From: Prauserella isguenensis
GTDB taxonomy: Bacteria; Actinomycetota; Actinomycetes; Mycobacteriales; Pseudonocardiaceae
Length of the DNA: 64,000 nucleotides
Assembly: GCF_014191605.1 (NCBI RefSeq)
Contig: NZ_JACHWU010000005.1
Span: 1-64,000 of the forward strand
Direction of reading: 5' to 3'
The translations under genes and the position numbers were made by a program. The notes under the pieces are model-generated. The model was not told the origin of the DNA. It worked only from the letters and a program-made list of their open reading frames with translations, and ran no database searches. This document shows, piece by piece, positions 6,695 through 15,773 of this stretch (position 1 is its first letter; the number at the start of each line of letters is the position of its first letter).

Positions 6695-9352
6695 GTGGCG
6701 TTGATGAGCCGGGTGAGCAAGCGGTTGCGCAGGATCATCCAACGTCCGGCGAGCGTGGAACTGACGCGGTACGAGGCGTTGCTGCCGCGGATCGAGAAGC
6801 GCGAGCCGGAACTGGAGATGCTCGACGACAGCGAGCTGACCGCCGCCGCCACCGAGCTGGGCGACGAACTGTCCTCGACCGGGACGTTCAGCGACCGGCA
6901 GCTCGTCGAGGTGTGCGCGCTCGGCAGGGAGGCGGCGCGCCGCGGGCTGGGCGAGCGGGCGTTCGACGTCCAGCTGCTGGGCACGATGGGCCTGTTGACC
7001 GGACACGTGGTGCAGATGCAGACCGGTGAGGGCAAGACCCTCGCCGGTGCGCTGGCGGCCGCGGGTTACGCGCTGCAGGGCAAGCGGGTGCATGTCATCT
7101 CCGTCAACGACTACCTGGCACGTCGCGACGCGGAGTGGATGCGGCCCGTCTACGACCTGCTCGGCGTGTCCGTCGGCTGGGTCGAGCCGTCGTTGGAGAC
7201 GGCCGACCGGCGCGGCGCCTACAGCGCCGAGATCTGTTACGGCGCGGTCAGCGAGATCGGCTTCGACGTGCTGCGCGACCGGCTCGTCACCGACGCGGGC
7301 GACCTGGTGCAGGCCGATCCGGAGGTGGCGATCGTCGACGAGGCCGACTCCGTGCTCGTCGACGAGGCGCGTGTGCCGCTGGTCATGGCCGGCTCGGTGG
7401 ACGCGGGAGTGGCCGACCTGGAGGTCGCCGACATCGTCCGCAGGCTGCGCGTCGGACTCCACTACGAGACCGACCCCGACGGGCGCAACGCGTGGCTGAC
7501 GACGGCGGGCGCGTCCGTGGTCGAGAAGTCCCTCGGCGGTATCGACCTGTACGCCGAGGACGGGGCCGACAGGCTCGCCTCGGTCAACGTCGCGCTGCAT
7601 GCGCACGCGCTGCTCACCCGCGACGTCGACTACCTCGTGCGGGACGGCAAGGTCCAGCTGATCAACGCCTCCCGGGGCCGCGTGGCCGAGTTGCAGCGCT
7701 GGCCGGACGGCCTGCAGGCCGCGGTGGAGGCGAAGGAGCAGCTGCCGCCGTCGGACCGGGGCGAGATCCTCGACTCGATCACGGTGCAGGCGCTCATCGC
7801 CCGCTATCCGCAGGTGGCGGGTATGACCGGCACGGCGGTGGCCGTCGCCGAGCAGCTGCGGGAGTTCTACGAGCTCGAGGTCGCGGTGATCCCTCCGAAC
7901 ACGCCGAACGTGCGCGAGGACGCCGGGGACCGCATCTACGCGGCGCCGAACAACAAGCTGCGCGCGATCGTGTCCGAGATCGAGGAGGTGCACGCGACCG
8001 GGCGGCCGATCCTGGTCGGCACCCAGGACGTCGCCGAGTCCGAGGAACTCGCCGAGAAGCTCGAGAAGGCCGGCCTGCCCTGTGTCGTGCTCAACGCGCG
8101 CAACGACGCGGAGGAGGCGGCGATCATCGCCGAGGCGGGCACGTACGAGCGGATCACCGTGTCGACCCAGATGGCGGGCCGCGGCACCGACATCCGCCTG
8201 GGCGGCGCCGACGGTTCCGACAGAGAACGCGTCGCCGAGACCGGTGGCCTGCACGTCATCGGCACCGCGCGTTACCCGAGCAGTCGCCTCGACGACCAAC
8301 TGCGCGGGCGTGCCGGACGCCAGGGCGACCCGGGCAGTTCGGTGTTCTTCGCCAGCCTCAACGACGAGCTCGTGCTCGGCCACGCACCGGACGTGCCGGA
8401 CGGCATCGACGCCGACCCCGAGACCGGCGAGGTCACCGACCACGCCGCACACCGGCAGATCAACCACGCCCAGCGCGTCGCCGAAGGTGTCGACCTGGAG
8501 ATCCACCGCAACACGTGGCGCTACACGCGGCTGATCGAGCACCAGCGTTCCGAGCTGCTGAAATGGCGCGACGAGGTGCTGCGCACCGACACCGCCAAGA
8601 AGACCCTGAGCGAGCTCGCGGCCGGGACCGGCGACGCCGGGGACGGTTCCGGCGAGCGCACGGGGAAGAACGGCAAGAAGGCGAAGAAGGCGGCCGACGG
8701 CACGGGATCCGGGGACTCGGGGTCCGGGGACACGGGGCCCGGGGACACCGCGCCCGGGGACGCCCGGTCCGGCGAAGCGGCATCCGAGGACTCGGGGGCC
8801 GGGGATACGGGGGCCGCGGAGACAGCCGCCCGCGAGACCGACAGCGCTGACGAGATCGACGGCGCTCACGAGACCGGCGGCGCTGACGACACCGGCGGCG
8901 ACGAGCCCGGCCGGACGACCTCCGGTGCACAGCGGCTCTCCGGAGCGCGTCTCACGGAGCTGGCCGAGAAGCTCGGCGAGGACGAACTCACGACCGTGTG
9001 CCGCCGCATCATGCTGTTCCACATGGATCAGCGGTGGGCCGATCACCTGGCGTTCCTCAACAACGTGCGCGAGACGATCCACCTGCGGGCGATGGCCAGG
9101 GAGCAGCCCCTCGACGAGTTCCACCGCGCCGCGATCCCGGAGTTCCACAAGATCCGCGGCGAGGTCGAGTCGCGGTCGGCGGAGACCCTCGCCTCCGCCG
9201 AGGTCACCTCCGACGGGATCGACCTCGCTGCGGCGGGTGTGCGCAGGCCGACGTCGACGTGGACGTACCTGGTGCAGGACAACCCGTTCGACTCGGACGC
9301 CGAGCAGGCGCTGAAGAAGGTGCGCGGGATGCTGCGCAAGAAGCGCAGCTGA
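6695..9352 (+). CDS. secA2: accessory preprotein translocase ATPase SecA2
   Basis: The 885-aa protein is the accessory SecA ATPase that drives export of a subset of proteins through SecYEG. Walker A is MQTGEGKTLAG, the DEAD-like motif IVDEADSVLVDEA, and motifs STQMAGRGTDIRLGG and LRGRAGRQGDPGSS are intact. It matches mycobacterial SecA2 closely and, like it, lacks the C-terminal zinc-binding tail of housekeeping SecA. GTG 6695 is chosen because GGGAG at 6683-6687 is spaced seven bases from it. Unusual is a Gly/Asp/Ser/Thr-rich insert of about 100 residues (roughly 642-745) in the helical region before LTELAEKLGEDEL, built mostly of acidic five-residue repeats. Confidence 0.95.
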   Translation: MALMSRVSKRLRRIIQRPASVELTRYEALLPRIEKREPELEMLDDSELTAAATELGDELSSTGTFSDRQLVEVCALGREAARRGLGERAFDVQLLGTMGLLTGHVVQMQTGEGKTLAGALAAAGYALQGKRVHVISVNDYLARRDAEWMRPVYDLLGVSVGWVEPSLETADRRGAYSAEICYGAVSEIGFDVLRDRLVTDAGDLVQADPEVAIVDEADSVLVDEARVPLVMAGSVDAGVADLEVADIVRRLRVGLHYETDPDGRNAWLTTAGASVVEKSLGGIDLYAEDGADRLASVNVALHAHALLTRDVDYLVRDGKVQLINASRGRVAELQRWPDGLQAAVEAKEQLPPSDRGEILDSITVQALIARYPQVAGMTGTAVAVAEQLREFYELEVAVIPPNTPNVREDAGDRIYAAPNNKLRAIVSEIEEVHATGRPILVGTQDVAESEELAEKLEKAGLPCVVLNARNDAEEAAIIAEAGTYERITVSTQMAGRGTDIRLGGADGSDRERVAETGGLHVIGTARYPSSRLDDQLRGRAGRQGDPGSSVFFASLNDELVLGHAPDVPDGIDADPETGEVTDHAAHRQINHAQRVAEGVDLEIHRNTWRYTRLIEHQRSELLKWRDEVLRTDTAKKTLSELAAGTGDAGDGSGERTGKNGKKAKKAADGTGSGDSGSGDTGPGDTAPGDARSGEAASEDSGAGDTGAAETAARETDSADEIDGAHETGGADDTGGDEPGRTTSGAQRLSGARLTELAEKLGEDELTTVCRRIMLFHMDQRWADHLAFLNNVRETIHLRAMAREQPLDEFHRAAIPEFHKIRGEVESRSAETLASAEVTSDGIDLAAAGVRRPTSTWTYLVQDNPFDSDAEQALKKVRGMLRKKRS
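8705..8839 (+). repeat. 15-bp repeat tract inside secA2
   Basis: About nine degenerate 15-bp units encode pentapeptides of the type GSGDT, GPGDT and GAGDT in the secA2 frame. The tract lies inside the low-complexity insert that mycobacterial SecA2 lacks. Confidence 0.75.
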
Positions 9353-9432
9353 CGGCGCGCCCGGCAGCGCGTGCCCGACAGCGCACCCGGCGACGAGCGC
9401 GATCTCACGAGCGGAGCGGTGCGCGGGTGCGC

Positions 9433-9438
9433 GACAAT
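9433..9438 (+). promoter_or_regulatory. -10 element for nadE
   Basis: GACAAT is followed by seven bases and the nadE ATG at 9446. There is no Shine-Dalgarno sequence, so a leaderless transcript is likely. Confidence 0.4.
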
Positions 9439-9445
9439 TGACGGC

Positions 9446-11164
9446 ATGCCGCACCTGCGCATCGCACTCGCCCAGATCAACCCGACCGTCGGCGACCTGA
9501 ACGGGAACTCCGACCTGATCGTCGAACGGGCCCGCGAGGCCGCCGACGCGGGAGCGCACATCGTCGTGTTCCCGGAGATGACGCTCACCGGGTATCCCGT
9601 GGAGGACCTGGCGCTGCGGGAGACGTTCGCGCGCGCGTCACGGGAGCAGGTCGACACGGTCGCACGGCGGCTCGCCGACACGGGCTGCGGTGACCTCCTG
9701 ACCTACGTCGGCTACCTCGACCAGGACGAGGCGGGCCCGCGCAACGCCGTCGCCGCGCTGCTGGGCGGCGAGGTCGTCGCCACGCAGTACAAGCACCACC
9801 TGCCGAACTACGGCGTGTTCGACGAGCGCCGCAATTTCAAGCCGGGCGCCGAGCTCGACGTCGTACGCCTGCACGGCGTCGACATCGGCATGGTCGTCTG
9901 CGAGGACCTGTGGCAGGACGGCGGTCCGGTCGCGGCACTCGGCGAGGCGGGTGTCGATCTCGTCGTGTCGCCGAACGCCTCACCGTACGAACGCGCCAAG
10001 GACGACGTCCGGCTGCCGCTGGTCGCCTCGCGCGCCCGGGAGGCCGGTGCTCCTGTGGTCTACACCAACTGCGTGGGCGGACAGGACGACCTGGTGTTCG
10101 ACGGCGACTCGATCGTTGTCGGCGCGGACGGCACACTACTCGCACGCGCCCGCCAGTTCGCCGAGCAGGTGCTCGTCACGGACGTCGAGGTGCAGGAGGC
10201 CACCCACACCGCGGAAGGCGGGTTCGCCGGCCTTCGCGTGCACCGACGGACGTTGAGCGACGGCCCGGTGCCCCCGCGCGAACCGCTGGGCGACCCGGTG
10301 ATCGGCGAGCCGCTAGCGGACGAGGCCGAGGTCTGGTCGGCCCTCGTGCTCGGCTTGCGCGACTACGTCCGTAAGAACGGCTTCGGCTCGGTGATACTCG
10401 GCCTGTCCGGCGGCATCGACTCGGCCGTGGTCGCCGCACTCGCGGTCGACGCACTCGGGCCGGAGAAGGTGTACGGCGTGGCGATGCCCTCGGATTACTC
10501 CTCCGAACACTCCAAATCGGACGCCGCCGACCTGGCCGCACGACTGGGCTGCCACTTCCGGCTCGAGCCGGTGGCCGACATGGTGAAGGTGTACGTCGAC
10601 CGGCTCTCGCTTCAGGGCCTGGCCGAGGAGAACATTCAGGCCCGCGTGCGCGGCATGCTGCTGATGGCGTTGTCCAACCTGGACGGCCACCTCGTGTTGG
10701 CGACGGGCAACAAGACCGAGATCGCCGTCGGCTACTCGACGATCTACGGCGACGCCGTCGGCGGGTTCGCGCCGATCAAGGACGTGTTCAAGACGCACGT
10801 GTGGGCGCTCGCGCGCTGGCGCAACGACGAGGCCGTCAAACGCGGGGAGACAGTCCCGATCCCGGAGAACTCGATCTCGAAGCCGCCGTCGGCGGAGCTG
10901 CGTCCCGGCCAGATCGACACGGACTCGCTGCCGGACTACGAACTGCTCGACGACGTGCTCGACGACTACGTCGAAGGCGACCGCGGCTACGCGGATCTGC
11001 TCACCGCCGGGTTCGACGCCGAGGTGATCGACCGCGTGGTGCGCATGGTCGACGGGGCCGAGTACAAGCGCAGGCAGTACCCACCGGGCACGAAGATCAC
11101 GTTCAAGGCCTTCGGCCGCGACCGCAGGCTGCCGATGACCAACCGCTGGCGCGAGACCCACTGA
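9446..11164 (+). CDS. nadE: glutamine-dependent NAD+ synthetase
   Basis: The 572-aa enzyme converts nicotinic acid adenine dinucleotide, ATP and glutamine to NAD+ in the cytoplasm. The N-terminal nitrilase-like amidotransferase domain has the Glu-Lys-Cys triad at E44 (VVFPEMTLTGYP), K116 (QYKHHLPNYGVFDERR) and C152 (VVCEDLW). The C-terminal synthetase domain has the PP-loop LSGGIDSAVVAAL and NKTEIAVGYSTIYGD. Its length fits the shorter (about 560-570 aa) bacterial glutamine-dependent class rather than the 679-aa mycobacterial form. An upstream in-frame extension is rejected because the ATG at 9446 begins the conserved domain and has its own -10 element. Confidence 0.95.
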   Translation: MPHLRIALAQINPTVGDLNGNSDLIVERAREAADAGAHIVVFPEMTLTGYPVEDLALRETFARASREQVDTVARRLADTGCGDLLTYVGYLDQDEAGPRNAVAALLGGEVVATQYKHHLPNYGVFDERRNFKPGAELDVVRLHGVDIGMVVCEDLWQDGGPVAALGEAGVDLVVSPNASPYERAKDDVRLPLVASRAREAGAPVVYTNCVGGQDDLVFDGDSIVVGADGTLLARARQFAEQVLVTDVEVQEATHTAEGGFAGLRVHRRTLSDGPVPPREPLGDPVIGEPLADEAEVWSALVLGLRDYVRKNGFGSVILGLSGGIDSAVVAALAVDALGPEKVYGVAMPSDYSSEHSKSDAADLAARLGCHFRLEPVADMVKVYVDRLSLQGLAEENIQARVRGMLLMALSNLDGHLVLATGNKTEIAVGYSTIYGDAVGGFAPIKDVFKTHVWALARWRNDEAVKRGETVPIPENSISKPPSAELRPGQIDTDSLPDYELLDDVLDDYVEGDRGYADLLTAGFDAEVIDRVVRMVDGAEYKRRQYPPGTKITFKAFGRDRRLPMTNRWRETH

Positions 11165-11168
11165 CGTC

Positions 11169-11807
11169 ATGATCGGCGGCGGCGGTGTGACGGTGTTCCC
11201 GACGGCGATCGGGCACTGCGGACTCGCGTGGGCACCGGAGCCCGCCGCCGCGATCCTCGGCGCCCAGCTCCCGGAGACCGACGTCGAGACGACCCGGGCA
11301 CGGCTGCGCACCCGCTTCCCCGACGCAGTCGAACACCCGGCTGTCGACCCCCACCGCGCCGACCCCGGTGCGTACGGCGTCGGTGCACACGACGTCGGCG
11401 CATACGACGTCGGCGGTGTGGAAGGACCGGTGCCGCCGTGGGTCCTTGAGGTGATCGACGCTGTGGCGGCCTCGCTGGCGGGCGAGGAGGTCGATCTGTC
11501 CGCCGTCCCGCTGAACCTGGCTTCGGTGCCGCCGTTCCACGCGCGGGTGTACGAGGTCGCGCGCACGATCCCGCGGGGGACGACGACCACCTACGGCGAG
11601 CTCGCGCGGCTGCTCGGCGAACCGGGCGCGGCGCAGGCGGTCGGGCAGGCACTCGGCGCGAATCCGTTCGCCCCGATCGTGCCGTGTCATCGCATCCTCG
11701 CCGCAGGCGGCAAGCCGGGCGGATTCTCCGCGGCGGGCGGCGTCGCGACGAAGGAACGCATCCTCGAGGCCGAAGGCGTCCACCTCACACCGCCCACACT
11801 GTTCTGA
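11169..11807 (+). CDS. ogt: methylated-DNA-[protein]-cysteine S-methyltransferase
   Basis: The 212-aa protein repairs O6-alkylguanine by transferring the alkyl group to its own cysteine (C173 in IVPCHRILAAGG). The DNA-binding helix segment TTTYGELARLLGEPGAAQAVGQALGANP precedes it. It starts four bases after the nadE stop codon and is probably cotranscribed. The N-terminal domain contains three pentapeptide repeats (GAYGV, GAHDV, GAYDV) encoded by a perfect 15-bp-period DNA tract at 11367-11411, an insertion absent from usual Ogt proteins. A second MGMT-fold gene in this window (54320) lacks the cysteine. Confidence 0.92.
   Translation: MIGGGGVTVFPTAIGHCGLAWAPEPAAAILGAQLPETDVETTRARLRTRFPDAVEHPAVDPHRADPGAYGVGAHDVGAYDVGGVEGPVPPWVLEVIDAVAASLAGEEVDLSAVPLNLASVPPFHARVYEVARTIPRGTTTTYGELARLLGEPGAAQAVGQALGANPFAPIVPCHRILAAGGKPGGFSAAGGVATKERILEAEGVHLTPPTLF
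11367..11411 (+). repeat. three 15-bp repeats inside ogt
   Basis: Three consecutive 15-bp units, starting at 11367, 11382 and 11397, encode GAYGV, GAHDV and GAYDV. They are in frame and lie between the N-terminal domain and the catalytic domain. Confidence 0.8.
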
Positions 11808-11816
11808 ACAGGCGCC

Positions 11817-11829
11817 GGGCCTGCGGCCC
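11817..11829. terminator. short hairpin between convergent ogt and DUF998 genes
   Basis: GGGCC-TGC-GGCCC gives a 5-bp GC stem followed by TT. It lies in the 37-bp gap between convergent stop codons, so it could terminate both transcripts. Confidence 0.35.
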
Positions 11830-11844
11830 TTCTGGACGCGCGTG

Positions 11845-12519
11845 TCAGATCTCGGTGCGGTCGTGACCGGTCCTGCGGAGGTAGGCGACCCCGGCGCCGA
11901 GGACGATGCTCGCGCTGATCATCTGTCCGCGCGAGGCCAGTCCGGCGAACTCGCCGGGTCCGACGACGTCGTCCAGGACCAACAGCAACCATGCGACCGT
12001 GCCGAGCGTGACGCCGATCGCGGGCGCGGCCATCCACCTGCCGTGCCACCACAGCAGCAGCGCGACCGGCCCCGCGGCGCAGAAGACGTTCACCAGAATC
12101 GACGCGGCGATGTGGAGCTGCCCACCGAGCGAAGGATCCGGTTCGGGGGTGCATCCCCCCGCGGCCACGGCGCGGCATTCGAGCGGGAAGATCGCGCGGA
12201 CGAGGTACAGCACACCGAGCATGCCGAGGAGCGCCATCGTGGCCCGCGCCCGGTTGTGCACGGGCGCGAGGCGCAGCAGCGGCGGCACCGCCAGCACGAG
12301 CGCCACCCCGGCCACCAGTTCCGCGGCACGGAACACGGGCGCGAACGGCTGACCCGGCACGGCGAGCGCGGACGTCACGGTCCGCAACGGGGACATGGGG
12401 GTGTGCAGGACGAGTTCCGCCAACCAGCCGAGCTGGCCGATGATGGCGATGACCAGCAGGGATACCCCCGCTCTACGCACCGCGGTCAGGGTCGTGGGAC
12501 CGCGGAGCTCCGGCAGCAT
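11845..12519 (-). CDS. DUF998 integral membrane protein
   Basis: The 224-aa product is a polytopic membrane protein with about six hydrophobic helices, including VSLLVIAIIGQLGWLAELVL, LVAGVALVLAVPPLLRLA and GVTLGTVAWLLLVLDDVV. Spacing of helices and the FPLECR cysteine segment match the DUF998 family, whose function is unknown. It is convergent with ogt. The start codon lies in one arm of an inverted repeat (12518-12541) that may be an operator. Confidence 0.7.
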   Translation of the reverse strand: MLPELRGPTTLTAVRRAGVSLLVIAIIGQLGWLAELVLHTPMSPLRTVTSALAVPGQPFAPVFRAAELVAGVALVLAVPPLLRLAPVHNRARATMALLGMLGVLYLVRAIFPLECRAVAAGGCTPEPDPSLGGQLHIAASILVNVFCAAGPVALLLWWHGRWMAAPAIGVTLGTVAWLLLVLDDVVGPGEFAGLASRGQMISASIVLGAGVAYLRRTGHDRTEI

Positions 12520-12541
12520 AGCGAACTGACTATCACGCTAT
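12518..12541. promoter_or_regulatory. inverted repeat over the DUF998 start
   Basis: ATAGCG and CGCTAT arms are separated by 12 bases; the inner arm overlaps the ATG of the DUF998 gene. The arrangement could be a repressor site. No promoter elements are convincing beyond this. Confidence 0.35.
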
Positions 12542-12742
12542 CGGCCGAACCGAAACCCGTCATGGCGTCACACACAGCGTGATGGGTCCATTACCCGGCA
12601 GCGATACGGCCACCCGGCCGCTGTGAAGCTGCTCGCACCGAGCTTCCTGCTCCGCGAAGGGAGGTGCCACGCTCGGTGACGTAACGATCCACAACCCGGG
12701 GACCTGCCGCGCAGGCCTCGAGGGAAGGACGGTTCGACGACG

Positions 12743-13642
12743 ATGTCCGTTTCCGAAACCCCCGGAGACTCCGCGGGCGAGCAGCCTGCGCCGTACGGCT
12801 CCGGTACCGGCACACCCGGCGACCACAGTGGCGGTTCACCCGAGCGCAGGAAGGTCCGCATCCACCATCTGCGCCAGTGGAAGGAACGCGGGCAGCCCTG
12901 GCCGATGCTGACCGCCTACGACATGTACACGGCGAAACTGTTCGACGACGCCGACATTCCGGTGCTGCTCGTCGGCGATTCGGCCGCCAACAACGTCTAC
13001 GGCTACGACACGTCCCTGCCGGTGACGGTCGACGAGCTGCTCCCGTTGGTCCGCGCCGTCTCGGGTGCGGCGACGCACGCGCTCGTCGTGGCCGATCTGC
13101 CGTTCGGCTCGTACCAGGTGTCGGTCGAGCAGGCCGTCGCCACGGCGGTGCGGTTCATGAAGGAAGGGCGCGCCCACGCCGTGAAGCTCGAGGGCGGACG
13201 CCGGTTCGCTCAGCATGTCGAGGCGATCACGGCCGCCGGTGTACCGGTGATGGGCCATATCGGGTTCACGCCGCAGTCCGAGCACACGCTCGGCGGCTAC
13301 CGGGTGCAGGGCCGCGGCGAAGCGGGAGTCTCACTGCTCGAGGACGCGCTCGCACTGCAGGACGCCGGGGCGTTCTCCGTCGTGATGGAGATGGTTCCCG
13401 GGGAGGCGGCGCGGCTGGTGACGCGCAAGCTGGCGATCCCGACGGTCGGTATCGGCGCGGGCCCGGAATGCGACGCGCAGGTACTCGTCTGGCAGGACAT
13501 GGCTGGACTGCGTACCGGCGCGACACCGCGGTTCGTCAAACGCTACGCGGACGTCGCGGGCGAACTGACGCGTGCCGCACAGGCGTTCGCCGAGGACGTG
13601 CGCGGCGGCCAGTTCCCCGCCGAGGAGCACACGTTCGAGTGA
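12743..13642 (+). CDS. panB: 3-methyl-2-oxobutanoate hydroxymethyltransferase
   Basis: The 299-aa enzyme makes ketopantoate from 2-oxoisovalerate and methylenetetrahydrofolate, the first committed step of pantothenate and CoA synthesis. After a roughly 35-residue Gly/Ser/Pro-rich N-terminal extension, the TIM barrel shows [26 protein letters not shown] (metal ligand Asp in the final GDS), [15 protein letters not shown] and IGIGAG-type segment [18 protein letters not shown]. In M. tuberculosis panB (Rv2225) lies next to the Hip1 hydrolases as it does near one here. It is convergent with the metal-receptor gene. Confidence 0.95.
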   Translation: MSVSETPGDSAGEQPAPYGSGTGTPGDHSGGSPERRKVRIHHLRQWKERGQPWPMLTAYDMYTAKLFDDADIPVLLVGDSAANNVYGYDTSLPVTVDELLPLVRAVSGAATHALVVADLPFGSYQVSVEQAVATAVRFMKEGRAHAVKLEGGRRFAQHVEAITAAGVPVMGHIGFTPQSEHTLGGYRVQGRGEAGVSLLEDALALQDAGAFSVVMEMVPGEAARLVTRKLAIPTVGIGAGPECDAQVLVWQDMAGLRTGATPRFVKRYADVAGELTRAAQAFAEDVRGGQFPAEEHTFE

Positions 13643-13663
13643 CCCACGCGGGCCGCGGGGTAT

Positions 13664-14455
13664 TCACGGGAGCGCGGCCGAGAGTTTCCGGTGGGCGTCC
13701 ACGAGGGACGGTCCGTACCACGTGAGATCGCGGCCGGAGACCAGCACGTACGGCACGCCGGGGAACGCGTCGGGGCCGTCGTCGTCGGTGAACGCCCACG
13801 GCTCGTCGGGCAGCACGAGCAGGTCGGCGTCGCCGTCGGCGAACCGTTGTCGCAACCCGTCGAGCTTCGGACGCGGATAGCGGTCGTCGGCGTCGGCGTA
13901 GACGTGGTCGACGCCGAGCCGGTGGAGGACGTCACCACCGAAGGTGTCCCTGCCCAGCACGACCCACGGTTTGCGCCACACCGGCACGACCGCCCGCGCC
14001 CGCACCGGCGGCGGCTCGGCCGTCCACAGCCGCTCCGCCTCGGCCAGCCACGCCGGCGCCGGGTCCGCCGTTCCGGCCGCCATGGCCAGCGGCCCCGTCA
14101 GCAGTGCCCGCAGCGAGGTGAGTGCGGCGGGCACCGTCGCGGGCGCCTCCATGACCCACACCGGGATCCCGGCGCCGCGGAGGGACCGCACGTCCTCGGG
14201 CCGGTTCTCCTCGGCGTTGGCGAGTACGAGATCGGGGCGCAACTCCGCCGCGGCACCGGCCGTCGGGTATTTCGATCCGCCGATCCGCGGGACGTCCAGC
14301 TCCGGCGGGTGCGTGCAGTAGTCCGTCGCCCCGACGATCAGGCCCGGCGTCGTGTGCTCGACGGCCTCGGTCAGTGCCGGCACGAGTGAGACGACCCGTT
14401 GCGGCGGCTCCGGCAGCGGCACCTCGGCGCCGAGGTCGTCGGTGAACGTCGTCAT
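13664..14455 (-). CDS. helical-backbone metal receptor (BtuF-like) without signal peptide
   Basis: The 263-aa protein has the fold of periplasmic cobalamin or siderophore-binding proteins: PQRVVSLVPALTEAV, LIVGATDYCTHP, PRIGGSKYP, and LRPDLVLANAEENRPEDV. There is no signal peptide or lipobox, so it would stay cytoplasmic, as seen for a subgroup in actinobacteria. No permease or ATPase of an ABC importer is adjacent. It is divergent from a P-loop ATPase gene, with a Zur-like palindrome nearer that gene. Role in cobalamin or metal handling is inference. Confidence 0.72.
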   Translation of the reverse strand: MTTFTDDLGAEVPLPEPPQRVVSLVPALTEAVEHTTPGLIVGATDYCTHPPELDVPRIGGSKYPTAGAAAELRPDLVLANAEENRPEDVRSLRGAGIPVWVMEAPATVPAALTSLRALLTGPLAMAAGTADPAPAWLAEAERLWTAEPPPVRARAVVPVWRKPWVVLGRDTFGGDVLHRLGVDHVYADADDRYPRPKLDGLRQRFADGDADLLVLPDEPWAFTDDDGPDAFPGVPYVLVSGRDLTWYGPSLVDAHRKLSAALP

Positions 14456-14521
14456 GGCGCCATGCTCCCCCACCCCGACCCGATCGGGTAACCGCTCCCC
14501 TCGGTACCGTGCGGCCAAAGA

Positions 14522-14536
14522 TGAAAATGACATCCA
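14522..14536. promoter_or_regulatory. possible Zur box
   Basis: TGAAAATGACATCCA matches 12 of 15 positions of the actinobacterial Zur consensus TGAAAATGATTTTCA as I recall it. It is AT-rich against a very GC-rich background and lies 14 bases before the ATPase ATG and 67 bp upstream of the divergent metal-receptor gene. Confidence 0.35.
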
Positions 14537-14549
14537 TTTGGGGGTTTTC

Positions 14550-15494
14550 ATGAAGGTCGCGTTCGTGGGCAAGGGCGGCAGCGGCAAGACGACGCTCAGC
14601 GGCCTGTTCACCTCGTATCTGGCCGGATCCGGCGCACCGGTGCTGGCCATCGACGCCGACATCAACCAGCACCTCGCCGTCGCACTGGGCGCGACACCGG
14701 ACGAGGCGGACGCACTGCCGACACTCGGCGACAACACCGCGCTGATCAAGGACTACCTGCGCGGCGACAACCCGCGCATCCCCAGCGCCGACGCCATGAT
14801 CAAGACGACACCGCCGGGCCGTGGTTCGCGCCTGATGAGCCCGCGCGAGGACAACCCGATCACCGACGCCTGCGTGCGCGAGGTCGGCGGTGCCCGCGTC
14901 GCCGTGACCGGCCGGTTCACCGACGACGACCTCGGCGTCGCCTGCTACCACTCGAAGACCGGAGCCGCCGAACTGCTGCTCAACCACCTCGTCGACGAGG
15001 CGGGCGAGTACGTCGTCGTCGACATGACCGCGGGCGCCGACGCGTTCGCCTCCGGTCTGTTCACGCGCTTCGACGTCACGTTCCTCGTATGCGAGCCGAC
15101 GATGCGCAGCGTCGGCGTGTACCGCCAGTACACCGAGTACGCACGGGATTTCGACGTGCGTCTCGCCGTGGTGGGCAACAAGGTCGCCGACGACGAGGAC
15201 GTCGCCTTCCTACGCGAGGAGGTGGGCGACGACCTGCTCGGGTGGCTGTCCACGTCCCGGCACGTGCGCGCCGCCGAGCGCGGCAGGCACCGCCCGATCG
15301 GCGAACTCGAGCCCGCCAACCTGGCCGTGCTCGACACGATGCGCTCCACTGTGGACGCCGTCGAACGCGACTGGTCGGCCTACCAGGCGCAGGCCGTCGA
15401 ACTGCACCTGCGCAACGCCCGTTCGTGGGCGGGTTCGGAACTGGCCGACCAGGTCGACCCGGATTTCGTGCCTGCTCCTCCGGCGCGCGTGTAG
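14550..15494 (+). CDS. CooC/MinD-type P-loop ATPase
   Basis: The 314-aa protein has the deviant Walker A motif VGKGGSGKTTLSGLF at residue 6, switch-like IDADINQH, and VVDMTAGADAF. This places it in the SIMIBI MinD/CooC group; CooC proteins load nickel into enzymes and relatives partition or target proteins. No nickel enzyme is adjacent. The C-terminal part carries a charged HLRNARSWAGSELADQ tail. A Zur-like site precedes it and a metal-receptor homologue is divergent, so a metal-related role is possible but unproven. Confidence 0.75.
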   Translation: MKVAFVGKGGSGKTTLSGLFTSYLAGSGAPVLAIDADINQHLAVALGATPDEADALPTLGDNTALIKDYLRGDNPRIPSADAMIKTTPPGRGSRLMSPREDNPITDACVREVGGARVAVTGRFTDDDLGVACYHSKTGAAELLLNHLVDEAGEYVVVDMTAGADAFASGLFTRFDVTFLVCEPTMRSVGVYRQYTEYARDFDVRLAVVGNKVADDEDVAFLREEVGDDLLGWLSTSRHVRAAERGRHRPIGELEPANLAVLDTMRSTVDAVERDWSAYQAQAVELHLRNARSWAGSELADQVDPDFVPAPPARV

Positions 15495-15500
15495 CCCTGC

Positions 15501-15749
15501 CTACCGATCGTCGTCGCGACCGTGGCCGTCGCGGTCGTGGTCGTCGCCCTCACGCCATTCGGCGTCGGCCTCGTCCGCGGCCTCGGTGCGCGCCTTGGCG
15601 ATCTCGAGGGCCTGCCGGGCCGTCGCCTCGTCCGGATACGGCCCGAGCAGATCGATCGACCGTGACACCTCGCCGTGCTCGATCTCGCCGGTGCGGGTGT
15701 TGTACCACCAGCCCGACGGCGGATTCGCGTCCTTCTTACGCCAGCCCAT
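15501..15749 (-). CDS. small conserved actinobacterial protein (SPOR-like)
   Basis: The 82-aa product begins with GWWYNTRTGEIEHGE, followed by DLLGPYPDEATARQALEIAKAR and an acidic, His/Asp-rich tail. This GWWYN...GPYP...A pattern is typical of a small actinobacterial family often listed as SPOR-domain or, wrongly, methionine aminopeptidase. Its function is unknown. It follows the secretion-like operon by 24 bp and may be its last gene, but no functional link is evident. Confidence 0.65.
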   Translation of the reverse strand: MGWRKKDANPPSGWWYNTRTGEIEHGEVSRSIDLLGPYPDEATARQALEIAKARTEAADEADAEWREGDDHDRDGHGRDDDR

Positions 15750-15773
15750 GCCTCGAGCGTGGCACAGCCCGCG

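Noticed and set aside
6485-9559. Open frame of over 1000 codons opposite secA2
   Set aside because: It mirrors secA2 codon structure and has no recognisable domain; secA2 motifs on the other strand are unambiguous.
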